Of a DNA stretch of 64,000 bases, positions 12,046 through 24,100 are shown in pieces. The notes beneath the pieces are model-generated. The model did no database searches. It worked only from the letters and a program-made list of their open reading frames with translations, and had not been told where the DNA came from. Position 1 is the stretch's first letter, and every line of letters starts with the position of its first letter. Made by a program: the position numbers and the translations under genes. This DNA is from Anas platyrhynchos (Eukaryota; Chordata; Aves; Anseriformes; Anatidae): contig NC_092621.1 of assembly GCF_047663525.1 (NCBI RefSeq), positions 11,791,001 to 11,855,000 on the forward strand, read 5' to 3'.

Positions 12046-12141
12046 GCTTCGGCTGCCGGGAAGCGCCTGCGCGGGGTCCTTCCCTTCCCTTCCCCGCTCC
12101 TCCCTCTCTCTCTCGGTGCCGGTTTGGCTCGGCGGGCAGCC

Positions 12142-12162
12142 ATGGCAGGGGGTGACGGCCAG
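12142..12162 (+). CDS. TARS1: TARS1 exon 1 (coding part)
   Basis: Seven codons (MAGGDGQ) from a strong Kozak ATG (gccATGg), then donor gtgggc. The non-coding 5' part of the exon lies in the CpG island and its start is not visible. Phase 0 exit. Confidence 0.9.
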
Positions 12163-15100
12163 GTGGGCCCCGCAGCGTGCTTGGGGCAAGGGGGGCACCG
12201 GGGTCCGCTTGTCCAGGCTCCCCGCGGCTCCCCCTCACCGTTCTCGGGGGCTGCGCTGAGGCGGGGAGTCCCTGCGGCAGGCTGGGGAGGGGCGGCTGCT
12301 CTGGAGGGAGGACGGGTGCTGGTGGGGAACCGGGGCTGTCCCCAAAAAGTTTTTCCATCAAGTGGCCCCGGGGGTGTCCCCCCAGCTCCGGGGAAAGGCG
12401 GTGGGGTTGGCACGGTGCTTAATAAAAGGGGTCGGTGGGGTGGGTGCACCCCATGGCGCGTGGGGTTGGGGCGGCTCGCAGCGGCTGCTGGCATGTGAGG
12501 AAATGGTGTTTGCCCTCCCTAGGTAAATGCTGGGGGTGAAAACAAGGCAGACTGCGGGAAGAAGAAAGCGAAGGAAGGGGCCGGCGATGAAGGGCGCGCG
12601 GAGGTGAGCAGCCCTGGGGTCGTGGGGTGTTGGGAGACACAGTCCCTTGGTTTTGTGTGCTGCTCACCGTGCTGCAGTGAATCCCCGTCACTTACTTTAT
12701 CCATCCTTTCAGTGAGGCCTTTCCCCACTATTTCTTACTAAAACTAAGTTTGCCTTGAAGTTGCTTTGTTGCCTTTGACAGCAAGTTCTATCAGTGTAAT
12801 AGGGGAGCAGCTGAGATTTCCGCAGTTGCTGCTTCCTGCTGCCTTTCACTGTGCCCCCCAGTTGCACCAGGAGGTGGGCAGCAGATCTCAGCAATGATGA
12901 AAGCCTGCAAAAGATGTTCTTTCTTCCGTGTTTTGGTTTGGTATGAGTAAACGCAGCTCTCTGACTGTGCACAGAGAGGGCCAGCTGCTAGCCAGCACTA
13001 AGCTGAGCTGGCCTTGTAGCTGTATGACCTGGGCTGTGCACAAGCTGCCAGCTTGACATCTTTATGTGACACGTAGACCAGTGGCACTTCCTCTCCAGGT
13101 GGCTCAGACTAGGGGTGTTCCCCGAGTTTTCTCACCTAATAATAAAAATCTACTTTTTTACTCTTCCACGATCTTTTCAGATTTATTTTTGTCCTTGCGT
13201 AGTTCATTAAACCAGTGTTTAATAAATCAATTTAAACACTGGTTTAATAAACTATGTAGTAGCTTGTTAACATATCTATAGTTAATTAAACAGGTGTACC
13301 ACGGTGCATTTCAAGGTACTTATTACTAAGCTGAAGTCATATATAGTTATTAGATACTGATAATGATTGCTTGTTAGATACAGCATACATATGACTATAA
13401 ATACAGTCACATAGCTCCCTTGTGAAAAGTCACAGAATCACCTAGGTTGGAAGAGACCTCCAAGATCACTGAGTCCAATCTCTGACCTAGCACGAACAAG
13501 TCCTCCACTAAACCGTATCACTAAGCTCTGCATCTAAACGTCTTACATGCATTCTGTATATATTCTTGACATAATGTGATAGTAGAGTATTCTAATAACC
13601 TATTGCATCTTTCTTTCTCTTTATTCTTGATATGTAGCTAAATCCCTGGCCTGCATTTATCAATGAGCGTTTAGAGATGTACAATAAACTTAAAGCTGAA
13701 CATGATGCACTCCTTGCAGAAAGAGCTGCTAATGACAGTAAACCCATTAAAGTTACATTACCTGATGGCAAGCAGGTTGATGCTGAGTCCTGGAAGACAA
13801 CTCCTTACCAAATTGCTTGTGGAATTAGGTATGATTCTATTTTGTGATACGCTTGCTAATTTTTAGAAGGATCTACATCTGCAAGTCATGCCTATGATCA
13901 TTAATGTTGGCATATGCAAAATTAGTTTACATGGGCCTGGGGAAGGAAGATGATTTGGGTGATGTTTTCAGTTGATTTTTAGGGTGCAGTAACATTATGA
14001 GAGTCTTTTGCTTAACTGCAGTTTTACTTGCATGGGAGATAGCTCTGGAGGACTCAAATGTGCCTTGGGGGGGGATTTGAACAATGCTTACTGAACACCC
14101 TAACAGTCAAAATTATGAAAGCTGGGTGATTCCTAGAAGTGAAATACCTTTTTCTTTTGATTATTTTTTCATGCTTAGGTGTCATGTTATTGAACTTTCT
14201 TTGCTTTTGTGATTTGGGCTCAAGGAATACTTTTTTTTTTTTTGCCTGCTTGAGATAAAACTATAAAGTCACTATGTTAGAAATGGTATCTGATAATTTT
14301 TAAAGGCAAAGCTCTGTTTTTATTGCAGTAGGATTTTGAAGTCAGGTTAGTACTTTGCCTCTAATTCAAATATGTTGATGAATGCATGAACGTCTAGTAT
14401 ACAATGCAGATTTCCTCCTACGTCTCTCAAGAGATGCGAGTAGGATTTTCATAAATGTTTAGGACTGGCTAAACTGCTCTTCCATTTGGAATTTATTTAC
14501 GGCATTGTACCCACTCTGAGCACTCATGAAAATCTTATTCAACATGGAGGGCAAACCTGGCATATTTCTACCTGCTGATTTGAAATAATTACATACCATG
14601 TATTTATTCTCTAGCCAGGGCTTAGCTGACAACACTGTTATTGCTAAAGTGAACAAGGTGGTTTGGGATCTAGACCGTCCTCTGGAGGAGGACTGTACCC
14701 TGGAGCTGCTCAAGTTTGAAGATGAAGAGGCACAAGCAGTGAGTATCATCTAATTAAAATTTGTTTGCCTTTAGATTTTCATTAAACCCAGCCTCCATTA
14801 GTTACTAGCATCTTTATTGTGCTCAAAAGAGGTGGAGGAGAAGGAGAGAAAAGGTTTGCTGTGTAGGTACGTATGCATTTTCTTCATTAAGAAGAAAATG
14901 TGATACTGCAGATACTGTACATTCTGCTTTGTATTAGTTGACAATTCTGCTCGCAGTTGCTATAGTTTATGCCAAGTCTGTTATGTTTTCAACCTTCGTG
15001 TTAACATAAAGTAGGTCCTTTGAGCTGACCTCTTTAGCTTGACTGCAAAAGCAATGGTGAGTACAGAAGTACTGTCTACAGACATAAAAGAGATGAGAAG

Positions 15101-18100
15101 GCTGCTCTTACTCTTTACATACAGAAGTACGTACTTTATTTAGGCTCTTCATTCAGCTAAATGTAGATATCCATTATCTAGCCAAATTTTTTAGTTCTGT
15201 CTTTAGAAAAAGTTATTTGGTACTAGAAGCTTCAAACTCATCACAGATATCTTGCATTCAAACTTAGGGTTTTCATCCTGACTAAATGATGGCTTTTGTG
15301 ATACTTAGGTTTTCTGATCTGTGCAAATAAAAGCAGACTGAAGTCTTACAGGTTTTGTTTTACTTTGTTAGAACATAAGGTGCACTACAAGATGTAGCAC
15401 AGCTTTTAACTTTATGAGCTGTTCTGTATCTATGCAGGACTTGCCATGCATAAAGTCTTTGCAGGACCTTAGCCTTGTGTTGAAAGTGCACCTTGTCAGC
15501 TTTATGCTGTATATCAGCAGAGCTGATGAATTGAAGTTAACAGAGAAGAAGAAAAGTTGTTGGATTAGTTTCTTGACTTCTGGGCAAAACTGAATGATTT
15601 CAACAATGGCTGAAACTAAGAATTACTTGCTACAAGGCAGAAAACAATCTTCCAGTGTTACTTTTTGGAACTGCTGATGCTTAGGATGGGAGTGTTTTGG
15701 GGCTTTTCTGATGACTGTTCTAATATGGGATCTGCATCAAGTACCCTTGAAAGCAGGTGTTCAAAAAAGTTTTAAATTAAACTACTCAGAAATGCGTTGT
15801 GCATATTCATACTTGACCCCTTTTTTCACTTCCAATAGGTGTACTGGCACTCAAGTGCTCACATAATGGGTGAAGCTATGGAGCGAATCTATGGTGGATG
15901 TTTGTGCTATGGTCCACCAATAGAAAATGGATTTTATTACGACATGTTCCTTGAGGAAGGGTAGGTTTTATATTTTTTTTTCCTTTTTCAGAAGTAGGAA
16001 GATGGCAGTCACAGTCACACACATCTCTGTTATTTGCTTGTTCCCAGAACAAAGTCATCTGCACTGCTGAAGATGGGTTTGTTACTTGCAGTGTGTCCCA
16101 GCCATAAGCCAATACCTTGCAACTAGAACAGAAATTGCAAGTGAAAGTGAGAATGATTCGTTCTTTTGCGTGTGTTTATTTTAGGGGTGTATCAAGTAAT
16201 GATTTCTCTGCTTTGGAAACATTATGCAAAAAGATCATGAAGGAAAAGCAAGCCTTTGAAAGACTGGAAGTTAAGAAGGAAACACTACTTGAAATGTTCA
16301 AGGTAGGCTTTGTATAATGTTACAATCATCACGCAGTTAGCCAAGTGTTCTATTAGTGGTAGAAGGTCTGTCAAATTAATTTCTAGAGATGTGTTTCTAC
16401 AGACTCACGTGATATTTAACTTTAAAAAAATGAGAAAAGGCATCAGTTAAGTTTTCAGGAATGCGCATTATTTTTTTCTGCAGCTGTAAGAATTGTAGGT
16501 CTTCCGCTGGGTGACCTTAGTGATACCTTTGAATCCACGTTCCTCGTTTATTTCACATGGATGTAAATTTGCAGTTATATACAGATCATGTGCTGTTATG
16601 TGCCTGTTTTTATATTGGTTGTAGTAAAATGCCATGGTGATGCTACAACTGCATTTGTGATGCTCTCGGTAAGCTTCATGCATTTTTTTTAGCATAAAGA
16701 CTTCTGGGAAGCTCCAAGCAACAATAAAAGCTGATCTTTCTCTTTTGTACCTAGCTGTAAATAATTCTCTGGCATTCAGAGATACTCAGTTTTCACTACT
16801 GAAACATCAGGAGACTCATAGTGTTATTCAGGTTGGAAAAGGCCTCAGCAGGTCTTAAGTCCAATCTCACGCGCAAGGCAGTGTCGACCAGGTTTCATGG
16901 GGCTTTGTCCGTTTGGGTTCCAAATAGACTTGGAGGTTTAAAACTTGTAATTATGGAGACTGAACAAGCTGCTCACTGGGCAGCTTGCTACTCTTTTTGA
17001 GCTATGTAGCTATGTAGTAGTATACTGTACAGGTGGATAACCCTCTTTTGATGTAGTATAGCATCAGGTTTGCAAATAGTGTAAACTGCTTGTCAGCTCT
17101 ACTGCTTAACAAGGAGTTAACAAATATGTGGTGTGTTTTTTCTTCTCAGTATAACAAATTTAAGTGTCGCATCCTGAATGAGAAGGTCAATACTCCAACT
17201 ACAACAGTATACAGGTGATTATACACGCATAATAATATTACTGGATAAAACTTGGCAGGAGGAAGTATACTAAATGAATATTTTCCTGTTCTTAGGTGTG
17301 GCCCCCTGATAGATTTATGCAGAGGGCCTCATGTCAGACATACTGGCAAGATAAAGACCATAAAAATTCATAAGGTAAGGGCTGAAACTACCTTAGAAAA
17401 ATGGGTTTATTTGAAAGCATGTTGCAGTTTTTGGGCAATATGACAGCACATTATCCAAGAATGTAATGCAAAGTGGATAGCCTGGCCACAAACTCAATTT
17501 AACCAATTGGTGAAGGGTTGTGTGCTACAAGAAAGATGTTCAGGTGGTGCAAAGGCCAGCTAGGTGGCCAGGGCTTGCACTTCCAGCACAAATCAGAAAA
17601 TGAGTCTGGCTTAATTCTTGGTTAAACTGTATCAGCTAGAGTTTTTAGTTCTTGCTCAGCTGATGGTTATAGCCAAGTTTAGTTGGAATAGATGGCTACA
17701 GAAAGAGACAGTGGGCTCTAAAAAAAAAAAAAGACTAAATAGAGCTCAAAAAAAATCTTAATATATATTCTATTTGTCTCTTAGTGCATTTTTCTCATCA
17801 GTGCTATGTATTTATGATTAAAACTCTCCTTGTGCCATAGTTAGCCTACGTTATGTATAGCAATTTGTTAATGATTGCATGTCTTTTCACAGCAGGTGGT
17901 AGTAGTAAAATATCAGGCTACTCCTTTTATTCATCATTTCATTTACTTTTTTGCATGCAGAACTCCTCTACCTATTGGGAAGGCAAGGCTGATATGGAAT
18001 CACTCCAGCGCATCTATGGAATTTCATTCCCAGATGCGAAAATGCTGAAGGAGTGGGAGAAGTTCCAGGAAGAGGCTAAGAGCAGAGATCACAGAAAAAT

Positions 18101-21100
18101 TGGGCGGGTGAGACATTCTGTCTGACAATGTATTTCACAAACACAGTGTATACATGACCTCATAACTAGAAGCATCTCGAAGACTGCACTTGGCTGTCAC
18201 AACCAAGATGTGACATGTCAGTATTTTCAGTCAAGTTTCAAAGCCAGGTGCTTTTCCCTCAAAGAGCATCAAAAGCCCTAAAGTAAGCAACTTATCTTTA
18301 GAGCTTTATCTCTTTAAACATAATATTCTTCGTCCACAGATTAACCAGTACATTACCTGAATGCTTTGGCATGCAAAACACACCACTTCAGTCTGTAGGC
18401 AATGCTCATTCCTACCTGGGTTGCTACAGCTTGTTCCCAATATGGGGATTTTTTTATTGTTTGTGTTTTTTAACTTTGGTGCTGCCCAGTCAGTAGCAAT
18501 TAATTTGTGAATATTCAGTGAAAAAATGGCTATACAATTACTATTTTTTTTTTCAAATATTATTTTTCTTGCAGGACCAAGAATTGTTTTTCTTTCATGA
18601 ACTCAGCCCTGGTAGTTGTTTTTTCCTGCCAAAAGGAGCTTACATTTATAACACATTAATTGAGTTCATCCGGGTAAGTAATGTCTTTTGGAAATCTTAG
18701 AGAAGAAATTGCTTTAGAAAAATGTGTAACAGTATACAACAGTCTAACAGTATAAATTGAGGTGAATTGAATGGCTATTCAATCCTAGTTCTGTAAGCCA
18801 TGGTACTAAATAACCTCTTTTTTTAGAGATGGTCTTTTAATAATCTCTGCTGAATTATGTTTTCATTAGAACTTTATTAACCTGCAGTTAAAGCAGTGAT
18901 AATGATGATCTGTAGTATGGATTCTTTGACAACTAGAAGTACAGCGAAACTCAGTACAGATGTTCCACAGATCCATGTTGGTTTGATTTGATAAATGTAT
19001 TTAACTTGACCTTGTAGAGTTATTTGTTATAAAAATGAAAAAAAAAAAAATCTTGATCTACGTGTTGCAATATATAAAAATCTGTGTCTTGTTATTTTAT
19101 GTTTGGGCTGAGATGTACTACCAAGTGTCATTGATTAATGAGAGAGTGCTGCTTCGCTTGCTGGGAGGGAACTTGTTCTTCTTGCTCAGAGTTGTTTGGG
19201 GGAAGGGTGTTGCTGGTGGAAGGGAGGTATCCTGCAATCTTCAGCTTGTTTTTATTTATTTATTTGCTTGAGTCACGGACTTCAATAAGGCAGCACTTCC
19301 ATGTTTTTGTGGCTGCAGATCAAAGGCTGAGTACCATTACTTTTGTTTGCATATTAATTATTTTATGTACTGGCTCTGTTCTAGAGTGAGTATCGAAAAC
19401 GTGGATTCCAGGAGGTTGTCACTCCAAATATTTTCAACAGCAAACTATGGATGACTTCAGGGCACTGGCAGCATTACAGTGACAACATGTTTTCCTTTGA
19501 AGTAGAGAAAGAAATCTTTGCTCTGAAGCCTATGAACTGTCCAGGACACTGGTAAATACACATAATCTTTGATAAATTGTGTGTTGTAGTTATGAGTCTT
19601 GGTGCCTGTAAGTTCTCTCTATTGAGACCCTGAGAAATGTCATTTTTCTGTTATTACAGTGGTTGTGTTTTAGAACTGAAGCTCACTTTGGTGGTAAGAA
19701 CTCTGGATAGCTAAACCAGCTACCATGGCACTGTCAGTTTTGTTGCAATTTAGTCATTCAGGTTTTAATGCTCGGTTCAGGAGCTGTTGCCTTCTCTGTG
19801 TGAAGTGGGGGAAGCATATCAGCTATAAAAGAACACCTGTTTTTTGTGTTTGTGTGTTTTGTTTTTTTTTCCCCACTGAGAAAAACAGTGGTAAATGACT
19901 GTATTCAGGTTACATCATTGACATCGTGGGCATTTAGTAATGCCTATTATTCAAGTAATAAACTTTCTCCTTCAGCCTTATGTTTGATCATCGTCCAAGA
20001 TCATGGCGTGAGCTGCCATTACGGTTGGCAGATTTTGGCGTTCTGCATCGCAACGAACTGTCAGGAGCTCTCACAGGACTCACTCGAGTACGTCGGTTCC
20101 AGCAGGACGATGCTCACATATTCTGTGCTATGGAGCAGGTATGGGTTGCTGTTAAATGAAATCGGGTATTAGCATAGCTGAATTTTCCATAGTTGAGACT
20201 TAATTTCTGTTCTTACAAAGATTGAAGAGGAGATAAAGAGCTGTCTGCAGTTCTTGCGTTCCGTGTATGATGTCTTCGGATTTTCCTTTAAACTGAATCT
20301 CTCCACTCGTCCTGAAAAGTACCTGGGAGATATCAAAGTGTGGAATGAAGCTGAAAAGGTAAATAATTTTATTAATTTTCCATATGAAAGCAAGTTTGCA
20401 GCTGGAAGTCCTGCAAGAACACACTGCCTTCTGGGAGGTAACAGTTGCAGCCTGTTACCTGAGAAATGTAACTTAATAACACTCTTCAATTCCATCTGGG
20501 TACTAGCAGTAGCTTTCCTACGCACACCATACATGTCATTATTTTCCATACAAAAGTGATCTCTATGTCACAGTCAAGTTATATCTCCTTTTTTTTAATT
20601 GATTGAAAAATTGAAGGGGGGGGAGGGAAGATGAAGAGAACCAAGTCTGACAGCCCCTGTATATATAATAAGACTGAACAGTCTTCAAAAAACAGGCTGT
20701 TTTCACGATTAAAGTGTTAGCCCTTGCAGATTCAGTGGTTGGCAGAAGACAGGGCAAGAAGAGACACTAGATGTATGTGGGATGGATTCTCAAGATTTAC
20801 AAACTTTGAATCTATCATAAAAAGTTCTTGCATCTTAGCTAACGCTGCTTGTTCGGCCTCTTCCAAAATATATACATCAGCTTTGTTTAAATTTGGAGTA
20901 AATTATTTAAATTTATTTATTTTAGCTTGGACGCTTCCACAATTCACCTTTTTCAGAAAAGTAATGAGGTGGATAGGAATATGTTGCAGTAGTTACGGGG
21001 AAATAACTCTAAGTCTGGTAGTGTTAGATGCCTGTAGCAGCAGGCTGACCTGATGCTGTAACATGGAAGCAAATGAGAAATACTGAGTGTATATGTCCTT

Positions 21101-24100
21101 TATTTCTAGCAACTGGAAAACAGCCTGAATGACTTTGGTGAGAAGTGGGAGTTGAACCCTGGCGATGGAGCTTTCTATGGACCTAAGGTTAGTATGTTAC
21201 ACTGGACTTCTGGCTGGGTTAGGCTTTTAATTCTGTTTGGATGAGGTAGACAAAAGCTTATACAATTCCTTGCTTTCCATTCATGCCTCTGCAATCTTAG
21301 TGGTGGGGGTAGCATGCAAATACTGTTCGTCTCAGTACGGCAGAAGAGCAGGAAAAAATGGAAGTCTTTGTCTTCATAAAATCATGCTAACTGCAGATAT
21401 ACCCAGAAAGATGAGTGTTAGGTGTCTATTTGTGCAGAATGTTTGCCAAGCAACGTATATAAATACCTGACCAAGAAAAAGGAATTCTGCTTTCAGTTAA
21501 TTATACAAATACAGATGGACACAGTGCTGCTAACACATAAAGAATGTTTTTTATATCTTATTATGAGAAACGAGAAAAAAACTCTATGGTGATGCTCTTG
21601 GGTTTTATTCATGATCTTGGTAAAGACAGCTTTTATTTTCTACTCATTCTGTACATTCCCTTCCAATGTAATGCTGTAGCTAGTTTTTTCAGTGTCAGTA
21701 TGTCTTTTTAAAGCATTGGTGCTATTTAGTTTTGGCTGGAGGATACAGAACAAAACTGATTCTTGAAGTGAGAAATTGGTACAAGCTGAGATTGTTGGCT
21801 TGTAAAAGTACAAAGGCTTGGAGTATCATAGAATCATAGGATGACTTGGGTTGGAAGGGGCCTTAAATCTAGTTCCAACCCCCCTGCCACGGGCAGTGAT
21901 GCCACCCACCAGACCAGGTTGTCCAAAGCCCCATCCAGCCTGGCCTCAAACACCTCCAGGGATGGGGCAGCCACAGCTTCTCTGGGCAGCCCATGCCAGG
22001 GCCTCACCAACCTTACAGTGAAGAATTTCCTCCTCCCATCTTATCTACACCTACCCTCTTTTAGTTTAAAGCCATTCCCCCTTGTCCTATCATTATCTAT
22101 CTGAGTAAAGAATCCCTCTTCATCCTTCTTATAAGACCCCTTTAAGTACTGAAATGTCTCATTGAGGTCTCCCTGGAGCCTTCTCTTCTCCAGGCTGAAC
22201 ATCCCCAGCTCTGTCAGCCAGACTTCACAGGAGAGGTGCTCCAGCCCCCTGAGCATCTTCATGGCCCTCCGCAGGACCCGCTCTAACAGCCTTCTTGTGC
22301 TGGGGGCTCCAGCCCAGGACGCAGCACTCCAGGTGTGGCCTCACAGGGCAGAGCAGATGGGCACAATCCCCTCCCTCCACCTGCTGCCCACCCCTCTGTT
22401 GCTGCTGCCCAGGACGCAGTTGGCCTTCTGGGCTGCAGGCACACACTGCTGGCTCCTGTCGAGCTTTTTGTCCACCAGAACCCTCAGATCCTTCTGTGCA
22501 GGGCTGCTCTCACTGGGTTCTTCTCCCAGTCTGCGCTCCTATCACTGATTGTCCTGACCCAAGTGCAGCACCTTGCACTTGGACTTGTTGAGTTAGAAGG
22601 GAAGTTTGTTGTTGTTGTGTTTATTTTGTTTTATATAGTTATCTAATATTTTATGGTGGTGTTTGGCTGGAATTTCCTGTTTTCTCAGCTACAAAAATTC
22701 TGACTTCCTTGACAGAGGGAAAGTATTCTGTGATTTTTATTTTTTTTTTTACATAGCTTTAATACTTGTTTAATTAATCAAACCCCGTTTACACTTACAA
22801 GCCATTTGCAGCTTAAGCAGAGCTGAGTAGCTTAGTGGGAGATGTGAACAGGAGGTGGCAGTGTTGTTGGATCGGCATTACCAAAGCAATTGCTGCATTA
22901 CAAGCAATCCTTTTGGTGATGAGTGAATCCTAATGCACTAATCTTGTAGAAAGCAAGCAAAAAGGAAATCCTAACCCTGTCTTCATATTATCTTTTTTTT
23001 TTTTTTTTTTTTTTTGGTAAATAACCTTAACATTGTTTATTAAACATTTCTGGAAAAAAAAATCTTACATTTGTTGGCATGGTTTTGTAGCTGTAGCTGC
23101 ACTGAGTTTTGCTGGTGGGTTTTGTTATTAATAAAGACCCTTGCACTGGTTTTGCATCTTTTTACGAGCTTCCTCTTCAGGAAGTTCTTTGCTTTGCTTC
23201 CTTTTTGCACAGATTAAGTAGAACTTTACAGAAATTTTGATATCTTTGAGCATAAGGACACAGAGCCTTACAAAGAGCTTGTCAGTGTTTCCCTAATAGA
23301 CATAAATTTTGTCTAGCTTTTTAATCAGTCTAGTAAACCAGTTCTGATTTTTTTTCTCTGTATGCTAATTGAATCAATTTCACTTTATATATTGTAGGTG
23401 GAATGCGTTGTAACAGCTTATTGTAACTTGAAATGCAAACAAGATTTAGTAACTTCCTCGGCTCATTTGAAAGGAGGCAAATATCCACAAGAACACTTTG
23501 TTAGCCTTACACTTGCTCCTAATACACTAGCTAAAGTAAATTGAGCAAACATAGCTTTTTGCGATGATTTTAATGGAAACTGGTTAAAGTTGCATTGTTA
23601 AGTGAAGCTCTAAATCCAGGGAACCTTTAACCCAACTTGGAATATTTATTTTCCTACTCTCTAAGTGGATGATCTGGAATTAAAGATGGTTGTTAGTGAC
23701 TTATTTTCATAGAAACTGTCTGATGAGTAGCTGAACTATGATTAACTGCTGCTGAATGCAAAATTTTTGATCAGTTATTATTTAGCTAGATGACTTTTGA
23801 AAGACACTTATCACTTCTGTGAGTAAAACAGTGATCTGTTCATTTGGTATATAAGTTAAAATACGGTAAACATCCCCAACATATAGCCAGACTGGGAAAA
23901 CAATGAAGAAGAGGGCAATTCCCTAAATAAGTAAGGTCCAAATACTATAAATTAACAGTTTTCTAGCTGTCTACTTGTCTAACTTCTATCATTAGTGTAT
24001 CCAGGATTAAAGTATAAGGTGCATTAGATACAAAAGTCTTTACTATAGATACTCACATGCAGACCAAGTGTCAATAAGATCCTTGTTGGTAAGTGGACTA

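Larger units (their letters stand above)
11690..12640 (+). promoter_or_regulatory. TARS1: CpG-island promoter of TARS1
   Basis: This stretch is strikingly GC- and CpG-rich against AT-rich flanks and spans TARS1 exons 1-2. It shows no TATA box near the start codon, as expected for a housekeeping gene. Visible elements are a YY1-type site (ccgccatttt, 11859-11868, minus orientation), an inverted CCAAT box (attgg, 12008-12012), a C/EBP-ATF element (12038-12045) and a pyrimidine-rich tract (12077-12114) that may surround the transcription start. Confidence 0.85.

Noticed and set aside
11666-12700. Open frames of up to 197 codons on both strands around the CpG island
   Set aside because: GC-rich DNA has few stops. 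Only the short TARS1 exons 1 and 2 fit the conserved protein and have splice sites.
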